Of a stretch of DNA of 64,000 bases, positions 48,463 through 56,850 are shown in pieces. Numbering within the stretch: the stretch's first letter is position 1; every line of letters starts with the position of its first letter. Under the pieces are notes generated by a model. It worked only from the letters and a program-made list of their open reading frames with translations, ran no database searches and was not told where the DNA came from. Location: assembly GCF_024753135.1 (NCBI RefSeq), contig NZ_JANUGP010000009.1, forward strand, positions 1 to 64,000, read 5' to 3'. Origin of the DNA: Streptomyces pyxinicus (GTDB taxonomy: Bacteria; Actinomycetota; Actinomycetes; Streptomycetales; Streptomycetaceae). The position numbers and the translations under genes were made by a program.

Positions 48463-48486
48463 GCGCGGGTGCGAGACGGTACGCGG

Positions 48487-48516
48487 ACATGGGCCTTCCT
48501 TCCGGAGGGCCCATGT
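48487..48516 (+). terminator. Terminator between the ABC permease and oxyR
   Basis: ACATGGGCCTTCC (48487-48499) can pair with GGAGGGCCCATGT (48504-48516), one G-T pair, 4-nt loop. It is placed between convergent genes. Confidence 0.75.
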
Positions 48517-48533
48517 CGCGTTCCCGGGGTGCC

Positions 48534-49484
48534 TCAGTCGCCGTCGAGGACCCGGACCGGCAGCGGGCGCATGGCCTCGCGCAGGGCCGCCGCGAGTTCC
48601 GTGTACTCCGCGGCGCGGGCCGCGCCGGTGCGCATGGCGAGGGCGATCCGGCGGCTGGGGGCGGGCTCGGCGAAGGACCCGGTGAGCAACTGGCTGCTGC
48701 GGGTGGTCTCCAGCTTGAGCGCGGTGCGCGGCAGCAGGGTGCAGCCGAGACCGCCGGCGACGAGCTGGACGAGGGTGGACAGACCGGCGGCCGTCGTGGT
48801 CACCGGGGCGTCCGCGCGGCCCGCCTCCCGGCAGATGTCGAGGGCCTGGTCGCGCAGGCAGTGCCCCTCGTCCAAGAGCAGCAGGTGGAGTTCGCGCAGC
48901 GCCTCGCGCCCGATGCCCTCCCGGCCGCCGAGCCGGTGGTCGACCGGCGTGACGAGCACGAAGTCCTCGTCGAACAGCGGGAGTTCGGTGACACCGGGCA
49001 CACCGAGCGGGACCGCAAGCAGCAGCAGGTCCAGGCGCCCGGAGTGCAGGCCGTCGACCAGGCTCGCGGTCTGCTCCTCGTGCACCTGGAGGTCCAGGTC
49101 GGGGTAGCGTTCGTGGACCAGCCGCAGCACCGTCGGCAGCAGGTACGGCGCGACGGTCGGGATCACCCCGAGCCGCAGCGCCCCGGTGAAGGGCGCGCGC
49201 ACCGCCTCGGCCTCCTCCAGCAGCGCCCCGACCGCGTCCAGCACCGCCTTGGCGCGGACGGCGAGCCGCTCGCCGGCGGGTGAGAGCAGGACCTTGCGCG
49301 TCGTACGCTCCAGGAGGGTCACGCCCAGGGTCTCCTCCAGCGCCGAGACCGCGCCGGACAGGGCGGGCTGGCTCATCCCGATGGCCGCCGCCGCGTCCCG
49401 GAAGTGCAGGTGCTCGGCGACGGCGGCGAAGGCACGCAGCTGGGCGAGGCTCGGCTGCCGCCGTTTGCCGTTACTGATGGTCAC
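48534..49484 (-). CDS. oxyR: LysR-type peroxide sensor OxyR
   Basis: 316 residues from the GTG at 49484, which follows GGAGGTATCTATCA; the frame continues upstream without a better start. An N-terminal helix-turn-helix (LAQLRAFAAVAEHLHFRDAAAAIGMSQPALSGAVSALEE, in parts) precedes an effector domain holding GHCLRDQALDIC, the two-cysteine redox switch of OxyR. Oxidation converts it to an activator of ahpCD; in S. coelicolor oxyR and ahpCD are divergent neighbours (known). Here the spacer is 133 bp and AT-rich. Confidence 0.95.
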   Translation of the reverse strand: MTISNGKRRQPSLAQLRAFAAVAEHLHFRDAAAAIGMSQPALSGAVSALEETLGVTLLERTTRKVLLSPAGERLAVRAKAVLDAVGALLEEAEAVRAPFTGALRLGVIPTVAPYLLPTVLRLVHERYPDLDLQVHEEQTASLVDGLHSGRLDLLLLAVPLGVPGVTELPLFDEDFVLVTPVDHRLGGREGIGREALRELHLLLLDEGHCLRDQALDICREAGRADAPVTTTAAGLSTLVQLVAGGLGCTLLPRTALKLETTRSSQLLTGSFAEPAPSRRIALAMRTGAARAAEYTELAAALREAMRPLPVRVLDGD

Positions 49485-49617
49485 TGATAGATACCTCCGA
49501 TCAACACGGCCGAGTGTAGCTATTTCTGTAATCAATCGTGGCTGTGCCAACATCATCAGAGTCCAACCCATGGGAAGGATCCTCAAAAGGGATCTTTCTT
49601 CGCTGCAAGGAGAGCGT
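49485..49617. promoter_or_regulatory. Divergent oxyR-ahpC promoter region
   Basis: A 133-bp AT-rich spacer between divergent genes holds both promoters and the expected OxyR site. The ahpC start is preceded by GCAAGGAGAG. I could not place the OxyR box by eye with confidence; the segment TAGCTATTTCTGTAATCAA (49517-49535) is the most likely region. Confidence 0.6.
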
Positions 49618-50172
49618 GTGCTCACTGTCGGTGACAAGTTCCCCGAGTTCGAACTGACCGCCTGCGTCTCGATGGAAAAGGGCAAGGAGTTCGAGCAGAT
49701 CCACCACAAGTCCTACGAGGGCAAGTGGCTGGTCGTGTTCGCCTGGCCGAAGGACTTCACCTTCGTCTGCCCGACCGAGATCGCCGCGTTCGGGAAGCTG
49801 AACGACGAGTTCGCCGACCGCGACGCCCAGATCCTCGGCTTCTCCGGCGACTCCGAGTTCGTGCACCACGCCTGGCGCAAGGACCACCCGGACCTGACCG
49901 ACCTGCCCTTCCCGATGCTGGCCGACTCCAAGCACGAGCTGATGCGCGAGCTGGGCATCGAGGGCGAGGACGGCTTCGCGCAGCGTGCCGTGTTCGTCGT
50001 GGACCCGAACCACGAGATCCAGTTCACGATGGTCACCGCCGGTTCCGTGGGCCGTAACCCCAAGGAGGTCCTGCGGGTCCTCGACGCCCTGCAGACCGAC
50101 GAGCTGTGCCCGTGCAACTGGAGCAAGGGCGACGAGACCCTGGACCCGGTCGCGCTGCTGGCTGGTGAGTGA
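49618..50172 (+). CDS. ahpC: Alkyl hydroperoxide reductase AhpC (peroxiredoxin)
   Basis: 184 residues from the GTG at 49618. The peroxidatic cysteine lies in DFTFVCPTEIAAF and the resolving cysteine in the terminal DELCPCNW. It reduces alkyl hydroperoxides and H2O2; AhpD, encoded next, with a disulfide partner regenerates it. GTG and length match other Streptomyces AhpC. Induction by OxyR is expected. Confidence 0.97.
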   Translation: MLTVGDKFPEFELTACVSMEKGKEFEQIHHKSYEGKWLVVFAWPKDFTFVCPTEIAAFGKLNDEFADRDAQILGFSGDSEFVHHAWRKDHPDLTDLPFPMLADSKHELMRELGIEGEDGFAQRAVFVVDPNHEIQFTMVTAGSVGRNPKEVLRVLDALQTDELCPCNWSKGDETLDPVALLAGE

Positions 50173-50175
50173 CCC

Positions 50176-50718
50176 ATGTCGCTCGACTCGCTGAAGTCCC
50201 GCGTTCCGGACTACGCCAAGGACCTCAAGCTCAACCTGGGCTCGGTCATCGGCAACTCGGACCTGCCGGCGCAGCAGCTGTGGGGCACGGTGCTGGCGAC
50301 CGCCATCGCGTCGCGGTCCCCGATCGTGCTGCGTGAGCTGGAGCCGGAGGCGAAGGCGAACCTGACGCCGGAGGCGTACACGGCCGCCAAGGCCGCCGCC
50401 GCGGTGATGGCGATGAACAACGTCTTCTACCGCACCCGCCACCTGCTGTCCGACCACGAGTACGGCACGCTGCGCGCGGGCCTGCGGATGAACGTCATCG
50501 GCAACCCGGGCGTGGAGAAGGTCGACTTCGAGCTGTGGTCCTTCGCGGTCTCCGCGATCAACGGCTGCGGCATGTGCCTGGACTCGCACGAGCAGGTGCT
50601 GCGCAAGGCCGGTGTGGAGCGCGACGTGATCCAGGAGGCCTTCAAGATCGCCTCCGTGGTCCAGGCGGTGGGCGTCACGCTCGACGCCGAGGCCGTGCTG
50701 ACCGACGCGGCGGAGTAG
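50176..50718 (+). CDS. ahpD: Alkyl hydroperoxide reductase AhpD
   Basis: 180 residues. The catalytic CxxC lies in [19 protein letters not shown] (Cys-Gly-Met-Cys with the conserved Asp/His proton relay). AhpD carries electrons to AhpC through lipoylated proteins in mycobacteria. It follows ahpC by 3 bp, certainly in one operon, and a perfect terminator follows. Confidence 0.97.
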   Translation: MSLDSLKSRVPDYAKDLKLNLGSVIGNSDLPAQQLWGTVLATAIASRSPIVLRELEPEAKANLTPEAYTAAKAAAAVMAMNNVFYRTRHLLSDHEYGTLRAGLRMNVIGNPGVEKVDFELWSFAVSAINGCGMCLDSHEQVLRKAGVERDVIQEAFKIASVVQAVGVTLDAEAVLTDAAE

Positions 50719-50730
50719 TCCGCCACGCCA

Positions 50731-50763
50731 CAAGGCCCCTGCCCAGGACGGGCAGGGGCCTTG
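50731..50763 (+). terminator. Terminator of ahpCD
   Basis: CAAGGCCCCTGCCC (50731-50744) and GGGCAGGGGCCTTG (50750-50763) form a 14-bp perfect stem with a 5-nt loop, followed by TGCCTTTTCC. Confidence 0.92.
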
Positions 50764-50802
50764 TGCCTTTTCCGGCGTGACGTGCGCCACCCGGAAGCAA
50801 GA

Positions 50803-50836
50803 GGTGGGGCTTGAGTACGCGTACTCAAGCCCCACC
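50803..50836. promoter_or_regulatory. 34-bp perfect palindrome upstream of a small membrane protein gene
   Basis: The left arm GGTGGGGCTTGAGTACG (50803-50819) is the exact reverse complement of the right arm (50820-50836) with no spacer. It ends 26 bp before the ATG at 50863, where an operator or promoter is expected. The zero-length loop makes an RNA terminator unlikely. Confidence 0.9.
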
Positions 50837-50862
50837 CGGTCACGCAGGGCGAAACTGTCCCC

Positions 50863-51186
50863 ATGAACGACCTTTCGCCGTCCCGCCGCGGCACGGGCGA
50901 GGACGTGCTCCTCACGGTCCTGCTGTGGTTCCTGGACACGGTCGTCGGGATCGTCGTCCTGCTGACTGGCCTGGGAACCACCGGCTTCAACGCGTTCGAG
51001 CCGGACCGCCATGCGTCCCTGACACCCGTCTTCGCCTACGTGGCGGGTTTCGCCGGCGTCGTGCTTCTCTCGGCCATCGGCCTGTATCGGCGGGGATACC
51101 GGGTGAGTGTGACGGCCCAGGTCATAGCCGGTGTCGCGGCACTGGCCCTCTGCGCCGCCGGGCTGAGCGGACACCTGACCCTGTGA
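50863..51186 (+). CDS. Small three-helix membrane protein (DUF6234-like)
   Basis: 107 residues. Three hydrophobic helices: VLLTVLLWFLDTVVGIVVLLTGL, PVFAYVAGFAGVVLLSAIGLY and QVIAGVAALALCAAGLSG, with a short basic cytoplasmic N-terminus. No motif. The layout resembles Streptomyces DUF6234 proteins; assignment from memory only. It lies between the ahpCD terminator and the convergent AI-2E-family gene, behind a 34-bp palindrome. Confidence 0.75.
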   Translation: MNDLSPSRRGTGEDVLLTVLLWFLDTVVGIVVLLTGLGTTGFNAFEPDRHASLTPVFAYVAGFAGVVLLSAIGLYRRGYRVSVTAQVIAGVAALALCAAGLSGHLTL

Positions 51187-51235
51187 CCGGCCGGCCCAGC
51201 GTCACCGCCCTGGTCCATCCGCTACAGCCGGCAGG

Positions 51236-52567
51236 CTAGGCGTCCTCGTCCGGGGCCGGTGGTGTCGGGGTTTCCGCCGGGGCCGTGAGGGCCGGGGCGG
51301 GGGTCGCTGGTGGGGCCGTCGTCGGGGCCATGGCCGCCGCCAGGGAGTACTGGCGCAGATAGCCGACCACCGTGTTCGTCACCGCCACCAGCGGTACGGC
51401 CACCACCGCGCCGCCGATGCCGGCCACCATTCCGCCCGCCGCGACGGTCAGGACGACCGCCAGCGGGTGGACGCGGACCGCGCGGCCGAGGATGAACGGC
51501 TGCAGGATGTGCCCCTCGATCTGCTGCACGGCGAGGACGACCGCGAGGGTCATGACCGCTGTGAAGACACCCTGGGTCACCAGGGCCACGATCACCGCGA
51601 GCGCGCCGGAGGCGACCGCTCCGACCAGCGGGATGAAGGAGAACAGGAAGATGAACACGGCCAGCGGCACGGCCATCGGCACGTCGAGGAAGTAGATGCC
51701 GATGCCGATGAAGACCGCGTCGATGAGGGCGACCAGGACCGTGCCCCGGACGTAGGCGGTCAGGGTACGCCAGGCGCGCGGACCGGCGCCGGCCACGCCC
51801 GGCCGGGCGGCCGAGGGCACCAGCTTCAGGAACCAGGCCCAGATGCGCTTGCCGTCGTAGAGCAGGAACAGCGTCGAGAAGAACACCAGCAGGATGCCGG
51901 TGAGCGCCTCGACGATGACCTGGACTCCCTCCAGGCCGGCGGACGTTATCTGGTCGGTGTTGGCGCCGATCGCCTCGCGGAGGTTCTTGGCGATCTGGTT
52001 GATCTGCTTGTCGGTGACGTGGAAGGGGCTCTTCAGCAGCCAGTTGCGCAGATCGTCGATGCCGGACTGGATCTGGGTGGAGAGCGTGTCGATGTTCTCC
52101 ATGACCTGCCAGGTCACGAACCAGCCCATCAGCCCGATGACCACGAAGCCGCTGATGGCGGTCAGCGCGGTGGCCAGCCCCCGGGGCACCCCGCGCCGGG
52201 TGAGCCGGGCGACCGTCGGCTGGAGCAGGGCGGTCACCAGCAGGGCGATGACGAACGCGAGCACCACCAGCTGGATCGCGCTGATGACCCGCATGAGCAC
52301 CCACACGGTGCCGGCCAGCACCAGCAGCCGCCAGCCGGCCTCGGCGGCGACCCGTACCCCCCAGGGCACGGCCTGCGCCGGGTCGGGCCGGGGCCCGGCG
52401 GGCGACACCGCGCGCGGTACGGCCGTCGAGGGGTCCGTGGACGCGTCATGGTGCGGCTCGGGCTCGTCGTGTTCCTTCTCCGCTGCGGCGCGGCGCTCCT
52501 GGAGGCGCTCGCTCATCTCGGTGAGACCGGCCCCGAGCCGGCCGAGCCATCCTGGCACTCGCGACAT
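51236..52567 (-). CDS. AI-2E family transporter (TqsA/YdiK-like)
   Basis: 443 residues with about eight helices in the AI-2E transporter order: LLVLAGTVWVLMRVI, VVLAFVIALLVTALLQPTVARLTRRGVPRGLATALT, then the long membrane-associated loop (~residues 165-220), and VFIFLFSFIPLVGAVASG with the family's Pro. N- and C-terminal Pro/Ala-rich tails are extra. Family members have been linked to autoinducer-2 or Na+/H+ transport; the substrate here is open. Confidence 0.92.
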   Translation of the reverse strand: MSRVPGWLGRLGAGLTEMSERLQERRAAAEKEHDEPEPHHDASTDPSTAVPRAVSPAGPRPDPAQAVPWGVRVAAEAGWRLLVLAGTVWVLMRVISAIQLVVLAFVIALLVTALLQPTVARLTRRGVPRGLATALTAISGFVVIGLMGWFVTWQVMENIDTLSTQIQSGIDDLRNWLLKSPFHVTDKQINQIAKNLREAIGANTDQITSAGLEGVQVIVEALTGILLVFFSTLFLLYDGKRIWAWFLKLVPSAARPGVAGAGPRAWRTLTAYVRGTVLVALIDAVFIGIGIYFLDVPMAVPLAVFIFLFSFIPLVGAVASGALAVIVALVTQGVFTAVMTLAVVLAVQQIEGHILQPFILGRAVRVHPLAVVLTVAAGGMVAGIGGAVVAVPLVAVTNTVVGYLRQYSLAAAMAPTTAPPATPAPALTAPAETPTPPAPDEDA

Positions 52568-52649
52568 GATCCGTCCTCTTCCCCCGAGTCCCGGGTGTAC
52601 GCCCGCACTCCCCCCGGGGAGCCCTTCCGCTACGACCGTACAGTGCGAA

Positions 52650-52678
52650 AGCCCCTCCCCCGGGAACGGGGAGGGGCT
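52650..52678 (-). terminator. Terminator of the SLT transglycosylase gene
   Basis: AGCCCCTCCCC (52650-52660) pairs with GGGGAGGGGCT (52668-52678), 7-nt loop. It lies 38 bp after the minus-strand stop; no long T-run. Confidence 0.8.
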
Positions 52679-52715
52679 GTGCGAGGCCGAGCCGCGGCCG
52701 GAGAGGCCGGCGGGC

Positions 52716-53417
52716 CTAGTACCAGTGGTTCGCCGACCAGAACGACCAGGCCTGGCAGGGGCTGCCGTACCGCTCGTTCATGTAGTTGAGGCCCCACTTG
52801 ATCTGGGTCGCGGGGTTGGTGCGCCAGTCGGCGCCCGCGGAGGCGTACTTGCCGGCGGGCAGGGCCTGGAAGAGACCGTAGGCACCGGAGGAGGCGTTGA
52901 CCGCCTGGTAGTTCCAGCTCGACTCGTGGTCCACGATGTTGCTGAAGCACTGGAACTGGCCGCCGGCCACCATCTGCCGCGCCATCGCCTGGATCTGCGC
53001 CACCGAGTAGCTGTCCCGGGTCGGGAAGCTGGAGGAGTCGCGGGTCTCGCTGCGGCTGGCCGCGGTGGACTTGGCCTCGATGCGCTCCTTGGCCTCCTTG
53101 GCGGCCTTGTCGGCCTCGGCCTTCTTCGCGATCGCGGTCTCGGCGGCGGCCCTGCGGGCCGCTTCCTCGGCGTCCTTCTTGGCGCTCGCGTCCGCGGCGA
53201 TGGCCTGTGCGTCGGCCTGCTGCGTGAGGGACGCGGTCTGCACCTGCGCCTGCTGTCCCGCGGGGATGTCCGCGAGGAGCGTGGTGTCGGCTGCCGTCGG
53301 CTCGGCGTCGTTGTTGTTCTGCGCGACGCTGCCCGAGGCAACGCCCACGACGCTTCCGACGGCGGTGACCGCGGTGGCCGAGGCCACTGCGAATCCCCGG
53401 ACCGAAATCCGGCTCAC
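52716..53417 (-). CDS. Secreted lytic transglycosylase (SLT) with coiled-coil N-terminus
   Basis: 233 residues from the GTG at 53417, right behind GGAAGGAAACC; upstream in-frame starts have no ribosome site. A Sec signal (GFAVASATAVTAVGSVVGVASG) leads to an Ala/Lys/Glu-rich coiled coil (~70-145) and an SLT/lysozyme-like domain: IVDHESSWNYQAVNASSGAYGLFQALPAGK, WGLNYMNERYGSPCQAWSFW. The catalytic Glu is in HESSWN. It cuts peptidoglycan for growth or spore germination, as in the resuscitation-type Streptomyces enzymes. I looked for a ydaO riboswitch upstream and did not see one. Confidence 0.92.
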   Translation of the reverse strand: MSRISVRGFAVASATAVTAVGSVVGVASGSVAQNNNDAEPTAADTTLLADIPAGQQAQVQTASLTQQADAQAIAADASAKKDAEEAARRAAAETAIAKKAEADKAAKEAKERIEAKSTAASRSETRDSSSFPTRDSYSVAQIQAMARQMVAGGQFQCFSNIVDHESSWNYQAVNASSGAYGLFQALPAGKYASAGADWRTNPATQIKWGLNYMNERYGSPCQAWSFWSANHWY

Positions 53418-53848
53418 ACGGTTTCCTTCCAGCATCGCCCGCTTCGGTGACCCTGGCGGACGCAATCGTGCCCCTTGGCACTGGCCTCCCAACTGCGGGG
53501 TCACGGGAGGCGCGGGCCCGGTGGGCAACTCCCGCGAGGGGAGTGCCGCGTGGTGCGCGGGCGGCATACGACGAACTGTATGGAGTTGATGGTGCCTGTG
53601 TGGTGCGGTCCCTCCCCCACTGCCTTAAAGGCGTGGGAGGGACCCCCAGGGGTACACGGGTGTCGTATGCGGGGCCTGACAGGACTGAGACTCTGCCGTA
53701 ACCCGACGCCGGGTGGCAATCTTGAGTTGCGTGTGAAAGCTCACATCCCGTTTGGCCCTAGGGAATTCAGGAAAGTCCCGCACAAGGAGACACCGCCCGG
53801 CTAGGCTCTTGCGCCTTTGCCGGACGGTGTCAGTGACGGGCCAATCGC
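53418..53848. other. Long leader of the SLT gene with a hairpin element
   Basis: 430 bp without a credible gene. A long imperfect hairpin lies at 53607-53644: GGTCCCTCCC (53607-53616) with GGGAGGGACC (53635-53644), plus the inner pair GCCTT/AAGGC. The SLT promoter must lie between here and 53418. The rest shows no clear structure to me. Confidence 0.6.
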
Positions 53849-55174
53849 TCAGATGTGCCCCTCTTCGAGCATTTCGGTCACCAGGGCGGCGATCTGGGAC
53901 CGCTCGGAGCGGGTCAGCGTCACATGGGCGAAGAGCGGATGCCCCTTCAGTTTCTCCACCACGGCGACCACGCCGTCGTAGCGCCCGACGCGCAGGTTGT
54001 CCCGCTGTGCCACGTCATGGGTCAGGACGACCCGGGAGTTGGCGCCGATCCGGGACAGCACGGTCAGCAAAACGTTCCGCTCCAGGGACTGCGCCTCGTC
54101 CACGATCACGAACGCGTCGTGCAGCGAGCGTCCGCGGATGTGGGTGAGCGGGAGCACCTCCAGCATGCCGCGCGCGGTGACCTCCTCGATGACCTCGCGG
54201 CTGGTGACCGCCGAGAGGGTGTCGAAGACGGCCTGCGCCCAGGGGCTCATCTTCTCGGCCTCGCTGCCCGGGAGATAGCCCAGTTCCTGCCCGCCGACCG
54301 CGTACAGCGGACGGAAGACCATCACCTTCTGGTGCTGGCGGCGCTCCAGGACCGCCTCCAGGCCCGCGCACAGCGCCAGCGCCGACTTGCCGGTGCCGGC
54401 CCGGCCGCCCATCGACACGATCCCGATGTCCGGATCGAGCAGCAGGTCGAGCGCGATGCGCTGCTCGGCGCTGCGGCCCTTGATGCCGAACGCCTCCCGG
54501 TCGCCGCGCACCAGCCGGACGTTGCCCTCGGCGGTGACGCGGCCGAGCGCCTTGCCGCGCTCGGACTGGATGGTCAGGCCGGTGTGCACGGGGAGGCCGG
54601 CCGCCTCCGGCACGTACACCTGCCCCTCCTCGAAGAGGACATCGACCTGTTCGCCGGGGAGCGTCAGTTCGCTCATCCCCGTCCAGCCGGAGTTCTCCGT
54701 GATGGCGAGTTCGGCCCGGTACTCCTCGGCCAGCAGACCGACCGAGGAGGCCTTGATCCGCAGCGGGAGGTCCTTCGACACGACGGTGACGTCGAACCCC
54801 TCGGCCTGCAGGTTGCGGGCCACCGCGAGGATGCGGGAGTCGTTGTCCCCCAGGCGGTAGCCGCTGGGCAGCACGCTGGGGTCCGAGTGGTTCAGCTCGA
54901 CACGGAGCGTGCCGCCGAGTTCCCCGATCGGGATGGGGGCGTCGAGACGGCCGTACCGCACCCGGTAGTCGTCCAGCAGGCGCAGGGCCTGGCGGGCGAA
55001 GTACCCGAGTTCGGGATGGTGCCGCTTGGCCTCCAGTTCCGTGACCACGACGATGGGGAGCACGACCTCGTGCTCGTCGAAGCGGGTCAGGGCGTTCGGG
55101 TCGGCCAGCAGGACGCTGGTGTCGAGAACATAGGTGCGCCGGTCTGGCTTGTGGCGCTTTGTGCTGGTCACCAC
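53849..55174 (-). CDS. PIN domain-PhoH family ATPase/ribonuclease
   Basis: 441 residues from the GTG at 55174 ([16 protein letters not shown]); the frame is open upstream to 55444 but that part is Arg/Pro-rich noise. Residues ~15-140 form a PIN nuclease domain ([27 protein letters not shown]). The PhoH ATPase follows: [12 protein letters not shown] (Walker A) and [13 protein letters not shown] (Walker B). PIN-PhoH proteins unwind and cleave RNA in mycobacteria (PhoH2); function here is inferred. Typical length. Confidence 0.95.
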   Translation of the reverse strand: MVTSTKRHKPDRRTYVLDTSVLLADPNALTRFDEHEVVLPIVVVTELEAKRHHPELGYFARQALRLLDDYRVRYGRLDAPIPIGELGGTLRVELNHSDPSVLPSGYRLGDNDSRILAVARNLQAEGFDVTVVSKDLPLRIKASSVGLLAEEYRAELAITENSGWTGMSELTLPGEQVDVLFEEGQVYVPEAAGLPVHTGLTIQSERGKALGRVTAEGNVRLVRGDREAFGIKGRSAEQRIALDLLLDPDIGIVSMGGRAGTGKSALALCAGLEAVLERRQHQKVMVFRPLYAVGGQELGYLPGSEAEKMSPWAQAVFDTLSAVTSREVIEEVTARGMLEVLPLTHIRGRSLHDAFVIVDEAQSLERNVLLTVLSRIGANSRVVLTHDVAQRDNLRVGRYDGVVAVVEKLKGHPLFAHVTLTRSERSQIAALVTEMLEEGHI

Positions 55175-55551
55175 GGAAGGACGTACCCCCTCGGATGAGG
55201 TCGGGGAGCGACGAAGTGGAAGCCGGGCCGGGAGGGCTGAAGCAGTGCGGCCGGTCCCAGGGCCCCGCGCGGGGCGGGCCGGACACCGGCCCCGCCACGG
55301 CTGCTTCCGCGCGATGGCCGCACGGTCGGGCTGGTGCGCAAAGGGCCTCCCGGGCGGACGGCCCCGTGCCGCCCGCTGAGGATGCGACACCCGTGGTTCG
55401 GGCGTCGACCTGCTTGCCTTATGCCCTTTCGGAAGCGCGGCCATGCAAATGCGGCCAACAGCGCGCCTGTGAACTCCTCGTTACGCCCGCCCGAACGGGG
55501 GTAGACGCAGACGCCCCGTCACCGGTGGCGGCGGGGCGTCGGGGGGTGCGG
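55175..55551. other. Promoter region of phoH and terminator of the isoprenyl transferase gene
   Basis: About 375 bp without a gene. GACGCCCCG (55510-55518) with CGGGGCGTC (55532-55540) forms a hairpin near the minus-strand end of the isoprenyl transferase gene. An AT-richer stretch at 55410-55490 probably holds the phoH promoter. Confidence 0.6.
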
Positions 55552-56325
55552 TCAGCCGCCGAAGCGGCGGTGGCGTGCGGCGTAGTCGCGCAGGGCGCGC
55601 AGGAAGTCGACCTTGCGGAAGGCGGGCCAGAACACGTCGCAGAAGTAGTACTCCGAGTGCGCGGTCTGCCAGAGCATGAATCCGGACAGCCGCTGTTCGC
55701 CGCTGGTGCGGATCACCAGCTCCGGGTCGGGCTGGTCGCTGGTGTAGAGGTGACGGCCGATCATCTCGATGTCGACGGATTCGGCGAGGTCGTCCATCGC
55801 CACGCCCTTGTCGTGGGCGTCCAGGAGCATGGAGCGGACGGCGTCGGCGATCTCCTGCCGGCCGCCGTAGCCGATGGCCACGTTGACGAGTATCCCGCCG
55901 ACCCCGGAGGTGGTCTCCTCGGCCTCCTTCAGGGCCCGCTGCATCGGCTCGGGCAGCAGGTCGCGCGCGCCGACGTGGTGCACGCGCCAGCGGCCGTCGG
56001 CCGCGAGGGTGCGTACGACGTCCTCGATGATGCCGAGCAGGGGGACGAGTTCCTCCTGCGGGCGGTCGAAGTTGTCGGTGGACAGCAGCCACAGGGTGAC
56101 GACCTTGACGTCGGTCTCGCTGCACCAGCCGAGGAACTCCTCGATCTTCTCCGCGCCGGCCCGGTGGCCGTGCACGGTGGAGGAGCCGGACGCCTTCGCC
56201 CAGCGGCGGTTGCCGTCCATGATCACGCCGATGTGCCGGGGCACCTGGTCGTGGTCGAGGTGACCTTCCACCCGGCGCGCGTAGAGCCTGACGAGCAGGC
56301 CGCGCAGTTTGTCGCGCAGGTTCAC
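55552..56325 (-). CDS. uppS: Isoprenyl (cis-prenyl) transferase, UppS family
   Basis: 257 residues. The family motifs are intact: HIGVIMDGNRRWAK (the catalytic Asp), STDNFDRPQEELVPL, VNVAIGYGGRQEIADAVR, and ELVIRTSGEQRLSGFMLWQTAHSEYYFCDVFWP (in parts). It condenses IPP onto FPP to give C50-C55 polyprenyl diphosphate for cell-wall lipid carrier synthesis. Start GTG at 56325. Actinomycetes encode several such enzymes, so chain length is not certain. Confidence 0.95.
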   Translation of the reverse strand: MNLRDKLRGLLVRLYARRVEGHLDHDQVPRHIGVIMDGNRRWAKASGSSTVHGHRAGAEKIEEFLGWCSETDVKVVTLWLLSTDNFDRPQEELVPLLGIIEDVVRTLAADGRWRVHHVGARDLLPEPMQRALKEAEETTSGVGGILVNVAIGYGGRQEIADAVRSMLLDAHDKGVAMDDLAESVDIEMIGRHLYTSDQPDPELVIRTSGEQRLSGFMLWQTAHSEYYFCDVFWPAFRKVDFLRALRDYAARHRRFGG

Positions 56326-56850
56326 GTGGCCCTCCGGGGGTGTGACGGCGGTGAGCGGTGCCGGGCGTCGAGCCTACCGTTGCTTGAGGGTTGCTCAAGG
56401 CACGGGGCTGAGGCGGGGAACGGCGGTGCGGGGACCCGCCGGGCAGGGCGCGGGACGGCGGGGACAAAAAACGGGCCGGTCCGTGGGGGGGAGACGGACC
56501 GGCCCGAGGGGGGGTTTCCACCATAACCCTTTGTGAGGGATGACGGGTGCATCGGCGCGCCACAACTACTCTCCGGAGCCGTCCCGCGACGGCACAGTGA
56601 CGGCGGAGCGCTGGATTCCGGGGTCCTCATGGCCGATTCACAGCACATTCCCAGGTAAATCCGATCAGATATGAACGGAACCAGAGGAATCCCGCCAATC
56701 GGTGGACTCCCCGGCGACGTGCCCGGAGGTCCCTCCGATGGGCTACCCGGCGGTGAACGGTGACTTGACGGTTCCGCTACGCCCGGACGGGTGGAACAGC
56801 CGCACGGCTTTCCTCCCGGCTCACCGGTACGACGCCCCCGGGCCGTCCGT
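56326..56850. other. Gene-free region with candidate short transcript
   Basis: About 525 bp between the isoprenyl transferase and methyltransferase genes. A strong minus-strand terminator lies inside (see separate entry), but no CDS ends near it: the closest upstream minus-strand gene stops at 56851, 345 bp away. The DNA between 56520 and 56720 is AT-richer than average. Nothing else is recognised. Confidence 0.55.
56466..56506 (-). terminator. Strong orphan intrinsic terminator
   Basis: CGGGCCGGTCCGT (56472-56484) and ACGGACCGGCCCG (56494-56506) form a 13-bp perfect stem with a 9-nt loop. Read on the minus strand it is followed by six T residues (A-run 56466-56471). It terminates minus-strand transcription from upstream; no gene is in a normal distance. 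Confidence 0.92.

Noticed and set aside
53418..53848. A ydaO (c-di-AMP) riboswitch before the SLT gene
   Set aside because: The conserved core segments expected of that riboswitch were not visible on the minus strand; I can only judge by eye, so a covariance-model scan would settle it.
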